From positions 1,550,001-1,614,000 of the forward strand of contig NC_060023.1 of the NCBI RefSeq assembly GCF_021134715.1: a DNA stretch of 64,000 nt, written 5' to 3'. The DNA comes from Daphnia pulex. Lineage: Eukaryota; Arthropoda; Branchiopoda; Diplostraca; Daphniidae. Below, in pieces: positions 22,071 through 34,464 of this stretch (its first letter is position 1; each line of letters begins with the position of its first letter). The notes below the pieces were generated by a model. It was not told where the DNA came from. It saw only the letters and a program-made list of their open reading frames with translations, and did no database searches. Both the position numbers and the translations under genes were made by a program.

Positions 22071-22501
22071 GGGCAGCCGAGTCGAATAAATTGTTATGTC
22101 GGTCAGTAACCTCTTCCCATGACCATCGTAACATTTCACCCATATTTAAGTGTTTTAGGAGGGGAAAATGGGATGTAGACGAAGGAACAGGTAATATTTA
22201 TTGGGGTGGCTTGACATTCAAGGTTACCGGATCACGGAAAATTTATTGTCTTTTTACCTTTCCGGGTTCAATAACTTCTTCATTTTCAACGGTCAAGTTG
22301 AGGTAGGTTCTCAGCCATCTCAGGTAAAAAATCCAAACTTAAGTATCACTGTCCTTCGTAACTCTGTTAATCTTTTGTTGGTTTTAAGATAAAAATTTTG
22401 AATATTTTGGCCCCATTATTAGTAACATTTAGAACTCTTGAATATGTAATATTGTATTTCGCTAAAAAATAATTTAACTTTCAGGTATAACATGAACATC
22501 T
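22071..22501. other. Intergenic between first and second C1q genes
   Basis: Upstream flank of the first gene and 3' flank of the second. No coding exon is supported. Confidence 0.5.
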
Positions 22502-25500
22502 TCATGGCGAAATATCTTCCTGTAAAATGAAACCAGTGAAATGAGTCTGGTTGTCTGAATCGTCAAACAGTTCGACTCCCTTCGGAGAAAGGTATTTGAT
22601 CTGAACCCAAATTCTGTCTCCCGCTTTCAACTTGAGTGTGGATTGAAGGGTAACCGGGACGATGTGATCCTCCGGTGGGTTGCCATCACGTACGAAACTT
22701 AACCCGACTGCATTGCCGTTTAGGAAAAGACTTACTCCAAGCTTAGACGGAGATGGTGGGAAGATCGCCACTCCGGTGAAGGAAAAGAAATAAGTTCCGT
22801 CACGAGGGGTCGTGAAAATTCCCGTTGATTTATCCATGGCATCTCCAGTGTTCACCACTTCAATTTCGTAAGGAATCGGAGTATTCATCGTGGAGAATCC
22901 GGTATTTTTCTGGACGTAAAAGTAAGTTGGTGTTGATTTCACGTCCTCGTAACCAATCCATTTCTGAAAATCTATTTAGACGGCACCGTTTTTTAAGTAA
23001 CACTTGGAAACAATAGAATCGGCAATTCTTTTTACCCGCTCCGTTGGGTTGTTTGGTGAAATCGCAGTAAACAGTTTCGATTTGCTTTTTCCCCATTACG
23101 GAATATAATCCGCTTTTCCTATGTCCAATATCCATTAGATCTTTACACGAATTGGGGATTCTATCAATCGATGCGGCACTTGTACCCGCTGCCAATGAGC
23201 AAACGGAGATTCAAATAGTGTTTCAATAATTGGATTGTTTTATTCACGTCAAGCAGTTTCATTACATAATGTAATAAGTTTCCATTTTAAAATTTAGATA
23301 GTTTTACCGTCCAACTTGGTTGCAAGAGTCCCGATTTGCGTTTTGGTTTCAGATGAGCTTAGTGAAGTCACTGCAAAATATTAAATAATTCTTTTGTAAT
23401 TTCCTGGTTTTGGTTGAGAAAATTTATTACCTTGCAAATCAGTTTTTATGACATCAACCTCAGTCTTGGTGTCCGTCAGATCTTTCATTGTAGCTGCAAC
23501 CATGGACAAATGAGTTAAATTGCTTCCGCTTTTTCAATTATTTCTTGAATGTTGAGAAATTAGTTACCGTTCAAATTGGTGCCAAGGCTCTCCAGTTTGG
23601 ATTTTGTTTCTCTGGACCGTTTCGCAACTTCTTGAAATCAGGAAGAAAATTGTTCCATTTTAATAATATTTTCCGTGCCCATTTTTATCGCATACCTTCT
23701 AGTTTCTCCTTGATAGCCTCAATGGCCTTGACGTCATAATTCGTGCCATCTTTTCTGATAGACACTGCCATTCCAAGAGTTGCGTCTGAAAAGCAAAGAA
23801 TATTAGTTTAAACAAAATTGTTGAATAATAATTTAATTTCACTTTTCAAGTCCATATTCATAGCCTCAAGTTTGGTCTTCGTGTCTGTCAAGTCTTTCGT
23901 AGTTCTCTCCAGTGTTTGGGTGGTGCCTGGAATGAAATAGAGTAGATTCCATTTAATTTTCTTTTGTAAAATAGTTCATCAATTTAAAGATTATTACCAA
24001 ACAGGATGGTATTCAGATCCTCAACTTTTGTGTTGGTTTTTGTTAAATTCTTGGCAGTTTCTGCGTGAAAGTATTTTTTTTTAATCTTTTCAGATTTTTG
24101 TTTAAACGAAGAATGGAATATTACCGCTTAGTTTTGTCATTAGCTCTCCTAATTGAACCTTCGTTTCAGCTGATCCCTTCGATGTTGCTACAAGATTACG
24201 ATGCGCGGTTATACGATTGTCTTCGGCGCCAATTCGAATTATTAATTATCTTACCTTGCAAATCTGTTTTGATACCGCGAACTTCGGTCTTCGTATCCGC
24301 TAAATCTTTCGAAGTGGCTGCCAAATTTTGAAGAGTACCTACGGATTAAAAGTTACTTAATTTCCGCGACCAATTTTCAATAATTAATTTCTCACACCTT
24401 CCAATTCGGTACTCAAATTGACAATTTTCGTCTTGGTGTCGGCCACGTCCTTTGTTGTTCCAGTCAACCGCCTGATTGTATCTGCGCATCACAGTAAGTG
24501 TATATGACTAGACTTATCTCACATTTATGATTTAATTATTTCGAATTTTTTTAACTACCTTTTAGTTCCACGTTTGTGTTCTCAAGTTTTCCCTTGGTGA
24601 CGTTCAGATCTTTCGTAGTTTCGTCGAGACATCGGGTAGTGACTGCAGATCACGGTATGATTTAATTAGTTAACATCGATACCTTTTTTATTGTCCAAAT
24701 TAGTATAATTTACCATCTAGCTTTCCACTCAGTTTTCCAACCTTTGTCTTGGTATCTGTCAACTCAACTTGCGTAACTTCTAAATCGTGAGTTGTATCTG
24801 AAAATGATTACAACATAGTTTGTTATTTGACTCAATTTGAAAACTGGTACAGTCGTTTGATAAATAATAATACTTCGTAAATTCTTGCTGATCGTGTCAA
24901 GTTTGGTCTTGGTAGCCGTCAAATCTTTTGAAGTGGCTTCCAAATTCTGGTTAGTGCCTGAAAATCGTACACGAGTCAATTTTTTTTTTATTTCCCGTTT
25001 TTTATTTTTTAAATAATGTGCTATTGTTACCAAAAAGTATTGTGTTGAGATTGACTACTTTACTGCTGGTAGCCGTTAAATTTTTGGTAGTTTCTGCATA
25101 AAGGTTTAATTTGAAATAATCATTTCACAACTTTGCCAATTTAATTTAATTCAAATTTTACCGCCTAGTTTTGCCATCAAATCGCCGACTTTGACCTTCG
25201 TTTCAGCTGAACCTTGAGATGTTGCTATACACGTCATCGTCGTAAACGCCTTTGAGTTACTGCAGCCTCGGTAATAAAATATTTGAAATCTTTATACCTT
25301 GTAAGTTGGTTTTGATACTCTGAATGTCAGTCTTTGTGTCTGCCAAGTCTTTCTTAGTGGCCATCAGACTTTGGGTGGTACCTGTTGATAATTTAATTTT
25401 TAATTCTTATGTAATAACTGTATCTTTAAATCTTTAGCGTACCGTCCAACTGTGCTGTCAGGTCATCAACTCTCGTCTTGGTGTCCGCCAAATCCTTTGT

Positions 25501-26368
25501 CGTAGCTGTCAACCAATTGCTGGTACCTGCGCATCGCAAAAAAAGTAAAGTTATAGTTTCGCAATCGATATTATTCAAGTTCACTGCTGGTTACTTGCCA
25601 TCAAATTTTTTAATTAATTCCGTCTTAACCTGTGCCAAGTCTTGCTTAGTGTTGATCAAATCTTGCGTCGTTACTGCGTAAGAAATGAGCTTGTAATTTA
25701 CACCAAATTACAGATTGAGGATGTCAAATTATCTTACCGTGCAAATCCGTTTGAACACTTTCCAATTTGGATTTTGTGTCTATCAAATCGTTGTTAGTTT
25801 CTTCCAAAGTCTGTGTAGTGTCTAGAAAACCAAATTACGCACGTGAGATTGCTATTAGTCAAATTTTAAATGAATAACATTACCAGCTAGTTTTGTGTTT
25901 AAATCCTTGACTCTTGTGTGGGCATCCGATAAATCTTTGGTAGTCTCTAAAGTCCAAAAACAATATTTTTGATTTCTGTAATTATTTTGTAATTATTATT
26001 TTTTAGAAAAATAACACACTTAATCTCAATTCCTTGGTCAGGTTCTCAACGGTGATCTCGAGAAGTTCCATTCTGGCAATGAGACCTCGAGTGAAAATAT
26101 TGCGGACTTGAGGCTGTTCATCAGCTTTTTGTGAAGACCGGAAGCTGGCAACCGTCTGGGTCCCTTTATTCTTGTTCGAGTGAGCAGCAGGCGCCAGTGA
26201 AAAGTAAGGATGATAGCTATAAGGATCGTAATTCCAATCAGCCGGTATTTGACCGCAAACTGTGCACGTCGTGACGAATAAAACGACGACAAACTAAAGG
26301 CGGGAAATTTAAATCAAATATTCGAAAGGAAAGGAAATCAGATGAGCAAAACTTACCAAGTTCTTCAT
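22502..26368 (-). CDS. Secreted long coiled-coil C1q protein with exon-coded heptads
   Basis: A minus-strand gene of 23 exons, about 777 residues. Exon 1 (26357-26368) codes only MKNL and exon 2 (26020-26293) completes the signal peptide (FVVVLFVTTCTVCGQ) and an N-terminal region. Nineteen exons from 25946 to 23308 code a coiled coil. Eighteen are 84 bases (28 residues), 63 bases (21), 75 or 90, all phase 1. Typical units read TTKDLADTKTRVDDLTAQLD or ETTKNLTATSSKVVNLNTIL. The cysteine module (23036-23188, GHRKSGLYSVMG, VYCDF) and C1q domain (22502-22971) follow. One intron after 25599 has a GC donor. The exon at 25885-25946 counts to 62 and not 63 bases, which would shift the frame; it may be a base error or real decay. 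C1q proteins of this kind form trimers through the coiled coil. Confidence 0.85.
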
Positions 26369-26438
26369 TTTTTTTTGTGAGGATGTAACTTGAAGAGCAG
26401 TGAAGTCGAAAGAACAATAGTCCAGTTGCTAATCACCC

Positions 26439-26446
26439 TTTATATA
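26439..26446 (-). promoter_or_regulatory. TATA box of long coiled-coil C1q gene
   Basis: TATATAAA on the minus strand lies about 70 bases before the start codon at 26368. Confidence 0.65.
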
Positions 26447-26449
26447 CAC

Positions 26450-27949
26450 GTCAATTTTGCCTGCCCTTGAGGAACAGGTTTAAAAATTTCAAAACGGTCT
26501 TCATAAATTGCTTCCACACAATTTTATTATTTGGTATATTTCTCCTAGTCGGCAACTTTAACATTGACTTACTCCATCCGGTTTTTATCTTCCGTGTCTT
26601 CGTCGTCCTTGAGAACTTGCTGAAGGCTTTGGGCTCAGATGGAAGCAATCTCTATTTATCTATTAATACGGACTCGATTCTTCCAGCTAGTTTTTACTTG
26701 CCGATCGTGCTCTCATTATGGAGTGGAATTGAGGTTTATCTTGCCAATCTGACAGTTTGTATCTGTTGTAAAGAGGAGGCATTGCCCTTTGGTAACTCTT
26801 TTCGGATGCGCATAGTAGTTTTGGAATCACATTTGTTTTCAAATGTTGACATTTTCTAGAATTTTTTCCCTTTCGGTAATTTGGGGAATGTCGTCAGATA
26901 GGTAGATGACAACAAAATGTTGTCAGACACGAATTGTGGTATTGTTTTTTTTAATTATGACATCAGACATGAAAAAGAAGAGCGTTTTTGAAAATTTGGT
27001 TACACACATTTAGTAAACTAAATATTTTATTTTCCTTTTTTTCTGAACAAGTTTAATTCGAATGGATGATATTTTTTGTTTGTTTTTATAGGATAACATT
27101 ATTTTATTTTGTTAGAGTCGGCGAAAGAAAATTCGAGGAATTATACGGGTTTAAAGGAATTCCGAATTTGAGTATATTTAGAAAATTTACTTGGCACTAT
27201 TCATAAAGGTATTATTCGGTTTCGGTATTATAATACTAACAGGAAAATTAAAGAGAGAAATTTTGATTCTTTTTGAATTTCGGGTTTTATTAAGTTGTAG
27301 GACAACACTGGAATTTCAGGCTCAGTCAGTCCCAGTCTAATCAAAGTTGAGTGATGGAGCCTGATAATACATCTGAGATTGAACTTGGAATTTGGATACA
27401 CTGAAGTTGTTTAACGAAGTTTTTGTTATTAAGGTAAAACAAATTTTTTTTCTTTTACATACAGAGAATGTCAGGAACTGTTTTCTGTCTCAAACCTTTT
27501 GGATTTCACACTGAGAATCCAAATTTGTTTCGTTTTACATACCAAATTGTGGGCGTTAACGTTACTAGCTACTTTGTTACTTGTTTAAAAAGGCGCCCAG
27601 CTTGAGTGTCAATATTGGATTGAGACTTTGGATTGTAGACTGTTTTTCGATTACGCCATAGGCCCACGTAATTGTTTTTCATTTCCTATCACATTGGAAA
27701 AGATTGGCTCGATTCTCCGTTGGTGTTTTGTGCCAATATTCCTCTTAATGCTCAGATCTGACCGTTGATTTCAGTTATTCTTTGGGTATAAGGGCCACTA
27801 AATTAGTCTGTAACATTCTTTTATTATATTTATCATTATTAAATTATAGCAAATCAAATTTGACTGTTGTTGTGAACAGCATGCGAAACAATCGGGCAGA
27901 AATGTTTACAAAAATAATTAAGACGGTTAGTCGTTATTAAATAGTACAA
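26450..27949. other. Intergenic, no gene seen
   Basis: The region holds an open frame on the plus strand at 26467-26859, but it lacks a good start, family match or splice context. AT-rich DNA follows. I see no supported gene. Confidence 0.5.
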
Positions 27950-29345
27950 CTAGTTGAAGAGGTCTTCTTTGATAAGGACGCCAGTAAAGTGGGTCGAGTG
28001 GTAAACGCTGTCAAATAACACTCCATCTGTTGAAATGACACCAATTTGCAACCACATTTGATCGCCCTTTTCTAAATGCAGAGTCGATTGCAGAGTTCCT
28101 GGACTGAGAACGCTGGTAAAACTGACGACATTAGCCTCGTTGATCTGCGCAGTCCCGATCAGATTTCCGTTCAGCAACAATTGCACTTGCATGTAATTGA
28201 AAGCTGAGCCAGAAGCAGGATAATTCGCCAATCCAGCGAAGGTATAGAAATAAGTCGCTTTAACGGGTGCCGTAAATTTCCCAGTTACTATATCCATGGC
28301 GCTTCCGGCGTTCAGCGTTTCAATTTCAAACGGAATCGGGGTATTCATTGTCGAGAATGTCATGATTTTCTGCACGTAAAATTAGACTGGCGTCGATTTG
28401 ACGTCTTCGTAGCCGATCCATTGCTGGAAACTTTATAATAAAATTACAATTTGAATTATTCAGGAGATTAAAGGAACTGATGATTACCTAGTCCATCTGA
28501 TGGTTGTGTGAAGTCGCAGTTAACAGTTTCAACTTGTGAACTTCCCATTACGGAATAGAGTCCGCTTTTCCTGTATCCAATAGCTTTCAATTCGGCACAG
28601 GAGCTGGGAATTTTTCCGATGGACGTTGGGTCATCTGCTGAACAAGAGCATCTAAACGCTGCGAGTACGTAATTAGAAAATAACTAGTTGGCACGAATAT
28701 TGTCTCTAGTAAATTACTAAATTGTTTCTTCATTTTCAAAACTACCGTTTAATTGGGCTAATAAGCGTTCGATTGTGGCCTTTGTTTCTGCCGCATTTTC
28801 TGCAAACGAAATAAGAGGTACTAAATTTTTACACTGGTAACCCATCATATTTTTCTATCGTTTTCATAACCTATAAGAATATTGACTAATAGTATTATTT
28901 TATATTTCCCTTCAAATTTTGCTTTTAGTCTCGCGCCATCACACCTTAAACCGTCCACTGCGTTTATGATGTCTTCCAGGCGTTGTGAAATGGATGCATT
29001 TAATAATCGACGGATGTAAATGTCTTATACGGTGAAACAAAGTAATAACAAATTACTCACGATGTTTCAACTTTTTAACCCAAAGATCGACTATCATAGC
29101 TAAAAACCCTCGATAAAACAAAGTTCCCATTCTATTGACGGCGAGATTAGTGAATGGGTAAGCGCGATTCGTGTTAACCTCTTTTTCGTGTGCGGATGAA
29201 CTGACCGCAAAATGTTCAGGATCATTGGAAGAACTCCAATCGACCAGTAACTGAGACGAAACGACAAAGGTTAGGACAAAGAAAACAGCAACAAACTTTA
29301 ACGAGGTCTTATATAATTAAAAAATATCAAACTTACATGTTTCAT
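27950..29345 (-). pseudogene. Decayed C1q gene of the same family
   Basis: Minus-strand parts are in order: a 9-base start exon (29337-29345), signal and N-terminal exon (29061-29295, FVAVFFVLTFVVSSQ), coil pieces near 28900-28990 and 28746-28799, the cysteine module (28488-28658) and the C1q domain (27950-28430). Three defects are visible. A TAA stop lies at 28382-28384 inside the conserved KSTPVxFYVQ segment. The C1q exon acceptor is one base out of frame with the exon before it. No usable acceptor is seen for the exon after 29061. The C1q domain is otherwise well kept, so decay is probably recent, or a form without the stop exists in other strains. Confidence 0.72.
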
Positions 29346-29414
29346 TTTTTTTTAGTTGTCGCCTGTTTGGATGTGCAGTGCTGAATGAACGATATTCGAC
29401 AAGACGGAAGGTCC

Positions 29415-29425
29415 TTAATATATTT
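29415..29425 (-). promoter_or_regulatory. TATA-like element of third C1q gene
   Basis: AAATATATTAA on the minus strand, about 75 bases before the start codon at 29345. Confidence 0.4.
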
Positions 29426-29972
29426 CATTCTCCGTGTTCCTTTTCGGTCGACTGCCCTGGAGAAACAGCAAATAGATCACACCCTGCATAGCAAAATGTT
29501 CTTTCATCGGTTCAGTGATGTTTGCCTCTCCGCCGTGTTCGCGTTCTAGGGTGAAGAAGATGGCTTTTATCGGTACAGGTAATACAAACCTCATCTCGAA
29601 TTTAAGCAGATTCGCATACGTCACATTCTACCTGTATTTTGATATTGATCGACTATGTCGTTTTTTTTATAAGATGCTGATATTCGAATGATAACAGTAG
29701 AGGAACTATGTGACTGAGTATCAGTGCTGGGAATCCCCGCACGTAGGTAGCTATATTTAAAAAATTTTACTTCGCTTGTTTGAAAAGCCACCGACTCTAA
29801 GTAAAAACTTTTTCGGCGGCAGATTAAAAGGCGGGAGTTTGAACTTTCTTGAAGAATTTTTTGGACACATTCAAAATGTCTTATGGGATCTATTTTGCCA
29901 AGGTAAGACACATTTCATGGAATTGTTATTTGAAAATAATTGAGTGAAATAATCGTACATTTTACAGGGTTA
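29426..29972. other. Intergenic between third and fourth C1q genes
   Basis: Upstream flank of the third gene and 3' flank of the fourth. No coding exon is supported. Confidence 0.5.
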
Positions 29973-30985
29973 TTAAGAAAAGTCTTGCTCCAGAAGGCAA
30001 CCATTGAAATGAGTCAAATGATTGCTGTCGTCATACAGTGTTACTCCGGCAGTCAAGGATTGAATCTGTATCCAGACTTGATCGCCGGCTGCCAGACTTA
30101 ACGTTGATTGAAGTGCCAATGGACTCGGTTGATTATGTAGGTCGTGAGTCTCGCCAACCAAAGACGTTCCGATTACATTCCCGTTCAAATAAAGGTTTAC
30201 GCTTAGAGTTTCAAGGACGGAAAAAGCACCTCCCTGGAAATGAGCGTGTCCCGTGAAGGTGAAGAAATAAGTTCCTTTGACTGGCGCCGTAAATATTCCC
30301 GTAGCTGCATCCATGGCGTTTCCGGTGTTGACCACTTCTACCTCGAAGGGAATTTGTGTGCCCACTGTCGAAAACGGCGTGTCTTTCTGTACGTAGAAGT
30401 TGACTGTCGTTGATTTGACGTCTTCGTAGCCAATGAATTTCTGTAAATCTTCATAATCGAATTGCAATTTGAATTATTTCAGAGTTTTAGGGAAATTGGG
30501 AGATTAAGCTGATAACATTACTTGGCCCATTTGACGGTTGTGTGAAGTCGCAGTAAACCATTTCAACTTGTTGAGTTCCCAAGACGGAATTGAGTTCGCT
30601 TTTCCTGTACTCAATAGCTCTCAAATCCGCACAGGAAATGGGAATTTTCCCTATCGAAGCGCCGACATCCGCATTGAAATGGCACGAATACGCTGTCAAA
30701 TAACCAATTGAACTTCATCTTAATTGGAGGTAAAAATGAAGTGGTCTCACCGTTAAATCTGGATGTCAAACTCAAGTTTCCCTTTTAAATTCTCGACTGT
30801 TTTGGCTGTTTCTTCCAATCGTTGCGTAGTCGATGCCAAATTTGCTGTGTTTGCGGCCAATAACTGAGCGGAGATAACAAAAGTCAGGACGAAGAAAACA
30901 GCGACAAACTTAAATGTGGTAATAAAATTGTTTAATACGTTGTAATTGGCCTGTATAATCAAAATAATAAACTTACAAATTTCAT
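29973..30985 (-). CDS. Short secreted C1q protein (fourth of cluster)
   Basis: Four exons on the minus strand: 30977-30985 (MKF), 30751-30908, 30522-30692 and 29973-30448. The second exon gives a signal peptide (FVAVFFVLTFVISAQ) and a short coiled coil (STTQRLEETAKTVENLKG). The third is the cysteine module (SCADLRAIEYRKSELNSVLG, VYCDF). The fourth is a full C1q domain ending LEQDFS. Joining exons 2 and 3 needs one base less (or two more) than is present: the exon-2 frame used upstream reaches TAA just before the donor, while another frame reads LSLTSRFNG into the next exon. A single indel around the run AAAAGGG near 30783 would explain this. It is therefore a nearly intact gene or a young pseudogene. 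Confidence 0.75.
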
Positions 30986-31054
30986 TTACAGTTGTTGCGT
31001 TGTATGGGCGATTGTTGAGTGTCGAATGAACAACATTGAAAAAGGCGAAGGTCC

Positions 31055-31063
31055 GTTATATTT
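31055..31063 (-). promoter_or_regulatory. Weak TATA-like element of fourth C1q gene
   Basis: AAAATATAA on the minus strand, about 75 bases before the start codon at 30985, matching the position in the other cluster genes. Confidence 0.35.
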
Positions 31064-33180
31064 TGTGTGTTCATTTTCGGTCGGCTATACCCCCCCCCCC
31101 CTAGGCCAGTTCATATTAAAACGGATCACATAGCCAGCATGACTAAATATGTTCTTGATTGGGATATTTGCATGGGTCCACAGTGTCCGCATTCTAAGGT
31201 GAAAATGGCTTGTATCGGTACAGGTAAATACAACATACTTACACTTGCTTGATCAATTCTGCGTAACGCTCACGAAGCTAAATAATTTCTTACGTAACAT
31301 TCTTCCCGATTATACCGAGCGACTATTTCTTGTAAGATGTTGAAAACTGATTTAGAGTAACGGAAATATTTGCCTTATCATCAATGCCGGGATTTCTCGT
31401 ATTTAGCCTTTGTAGTACTACTTGAGGTATATGTGGAGCGGCTTACATAATAAATTTAGCCTACTTTTATCTTAGAAGTACTGTACAGTCACAAGTGACC
31501 TATCTAAGCAAGTCAAATTCCTTCTTCAACATTCTCCGCTCAAATATGCTCGCGTGATTTCGCCTTCTTGACATTGATCCCATTATGCGCCGGATGACTG
31601 GGCGCTTTACCCTATGTTGTAATATCTTACCATATAAATAGTAATTTATATTTTAGCAAATAACATTTCTAATGAATGAACAATGATCTTCAATATAAGA
31701 TGGATGCAGTCTAAGAAACATCTGTCCCGATATGAATGTTGATGATCGAATGGGCCAGATGAAAGTAGTAGTATTTTATCATTCAGATTTATAGACTAGT
31801 AGGTGTTAATTAGTTGCTTACTGTTATAATTATTAAGAGAACTCTCGACACTCATTTCCTGTATAAGGTATGCATCTACCCATCCAGATTTACTTAGCTG
31901 TGCACAGATGTATAGCCATGTTCTGTAACAACCATAGTAAGGTCTGGATCAACATTTACACAGAAATGAGGTCGAAAATTTAGTAAAAAGGTGTATGGCC
32001 TGAAATATCAAGAATTATTATTACACAATCACGATGGCGAAATAAAATGAATCCAATCCGTGAAAATTAACTTTAACTAATTAAAATATCCTTTTTCATT
32101 CAGAATACGGTGCAAATTCTATGTAAAGAATAACGTTCACATTTCAGATTAGTTAAAATCCAGTCTTTGACCACATATTTAACACGATCAAATTTAAGTT
32201 TTACCGTTTCTTTTTCCGCAAATTTAGTAATATTTAGTCTGCTTTTATCATACAGTACTTTACAGTCACTAGTGACCTATCCAAAGCAATCCAAATTCTT
32301 TCTTCAACATTCTCCGCTCAAGATGATATGCTCGTAACATTTTTCTAATGAATGAACATTGAACTTCAATATATGATGAAAACAGTCCAAGAAACATCTG
32401 TACCATTTGTAAATTTGCGATTGAATGGTGCCAGACGAAATAGTTGTATTTTGCCACCCAGATTTTTAGTCGATAGACATATATAAAATGAATTTGCTCT
32501 TAATATTGTAGATAACTTCACTAATACACATCGCCAGATTGGTTATTTTAAAATCCTGATGGAATGTAATTATAAAATAACATGAACATGGGATTGTATT
32601 GAAGTGAGGTGTTCATTTAAATTATGGGCGTAATGCCTGAATTATTAAGAATTCGGTATCCGTTAATACAACTGGCAAAATATAACACATTTAACCCCGT
32701 TTTGTTAAGATGTGTCTTATTAATGTTTCCTTTTTCATGTATGTGCCAATACAATTCTATGTAAAGAATAACGTTCTCGCTTCAGATTGATTAATCTCAT
32801 TAGTTTGGGCATTTTACCACACAGTCTTTGACCAAATTTAAGTTTTACCGTTTCTTTTCCCGCCAGGCTCATAGGTACCTGCACCACGTAGCGGTAACTA
32901 TGGGAAACGGGATGCAATTTGACAGTTCGACGTGTCAGATCGTGTATCAGGTTTGCCAAGAGCAAACGAGTTAGAAATTTCTTTTACTATTGTCTTGTAC
33001 ACCTGTTGATGGTGTCGGTTGCCAACGCACAAGCCACATCACCAGTTTTTGTCAACTCACGTGTTGGACAATGGTCTATTTGTTTCCATAGTGCTTTACA
33101 TTGTTTATTCGAAGTTTTGGCTATTTAGCCTTTTTAAGCTTTTTTTCCACTTACTGTCCATATTTATTATCGGCTTCAGG
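31064..33180. repeat. Intergenic region with an internal tandem duplication
   Basis: Segments near 31466-31740 are repeated near 32236-32405 (shared words include CTTCAACATTCTCCGCTCAA and AAGAAACATCTGT). The segment 32095-32220 is repeated near 32745-32860 (shared CAAATTTAAGTTTTACCG). The unit is about 650-775 bases. A poly-C run of eleven bases lies near 31091. No coding exon is supported. Confidence 0.65.
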
Positions 33181-34464
33181 ATGGGATTTGATCTCCGAAG
33201 GTGAGAGTCACATACAAACCGGTGCTTTACAGTAGGCATTCTAATCAATGTGATTCATCATTAGGTTGGATATCTATCGGAAGGTTCCTAAAGACCTAAC
33301 CCAACCGACTGTAACTGGTGCTGTCATTTCTATTTGTTGCTGTGCCTTCATGACATTCCTCTTCTTCTCGGAGTTCTTTCATTTCATTTCTCCAGAAGTG
33401 TAAGTTTTTTTGCTGTCCTGAGGGCAATCCTCAAGTTTTACATATTTATTTATTTTTATTTTGTTTCCACAGAGTATCTGAACTTTTTGTAGACAATCCA
33501 GGGAACACTGATGAAAAGATACCAGTACAAATTAACATAACACTGCCACGACTGGCTTGTGAATGTAATGAATCAACCAGCATATTAATGAAACAAAATC
33601 TAACCATTACTATTTTTATTCAGATGTTGGAATTGATATTCAAGATGATCTTGGGAGACATGACGTTGGCTTTATTGAAAACACTCTGAAGACACCATGG
33701 AACAAGGGAAAGGGTTGCATTTTCGAGAGCCGCTTCCATATTAATCGGGTTCCAGGTTGGTTATCAACATAATCGTGTCAAGCTTTCAATTTGAAATGAT
33801 TAAATTCTATTTTCTATTAGGAAATTTTCATGTTTCTACTCACTCTGCCGATAAACAACCGGACAGCGCCGACATGGCTCATTATATTACTTCGCTAACC
33901 TTTGGCGAAATGCTTGACAACAAAAATTTGCCCGGGAATTTTAATCCGCTTGCTCGTAGAGATAGAAGCCATGCCGATCCAGCAGAATCTCATGATTACA
34001 CAATGAAGATCGTCCCCACTATTTATGAAGATTCAGCCGGAACCACGCTGGTTTCCTATCAGTATACTTATGCTTACTCAGTAAGTCTTCTTAAATCGAT
34101 GCATACAAAAATGTTTCTAATAATTCTTAAACTTTCACAAATACCTACAGAATTATGTTTCGTTTTCTCTTGGCGGCCGTTCACCTGCTGCTATTTGGTT
34201 TCGCTATGATCTGAATCCCATCACGGTCAAGTATCACGAAAGGCGTCAACCGATTTACGCTTTTTTGACTTCGGTAATATAAAAAAATGAATTTAAAATA
34301 TTTACAAGTAGGTTATAATAAAAGTGTCTTATTATTTTATGATAAAATTGAATTAGGTCTGCGCAATTATCGGCGGGACTTTCACCGTTGCAGGGATTAT
34401 CGATTCTTTTGTGTTCACAGCTTCTGAAATATTTAAAAAATTTGAGCTTGGCAAATTGAGTTAA
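33181..34464 (+). CDS. ERGIC1: ERGIC1 (ER-Golgi intermediate compartment protein, 32 kDa)
   Basis: A membrane protein that cycles between ER and Golgi and helps sort cargo. Seven exons, 33181-33200, 33265-33399, 33473-33564, 33624-33755, 33821-34080, 34151-34273 and 34357-34464, join in phase to 289 residues, one less than the human protein. The conserved start MGFDLRRLDIYRKVPKDLTQ is followed by a membrane span (AVISICCCAFMTFLFFSEFF). The lumenal domain follows (GIDIQDDLGRHDVG, VPGNFHVSTHSA, PAIWFRYDLNPITVKY-like). A second span runs VCAIIGGTFTVAGIIDSF. Both spans and the short cytosolic tail (KKFELGKLS) are as expected. The start fits the human MPFDFRRFDIYRK. No odd feature was seen. Confidence 0.96.

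Noticed and set aside
26467-26859. A 130-codon plus-strand frame upstream of the long C1q gene
   Set aside because: It starts with a non-ATG codon, resembles nothing I know, and overlaps the promoter of the minus-strand gene.
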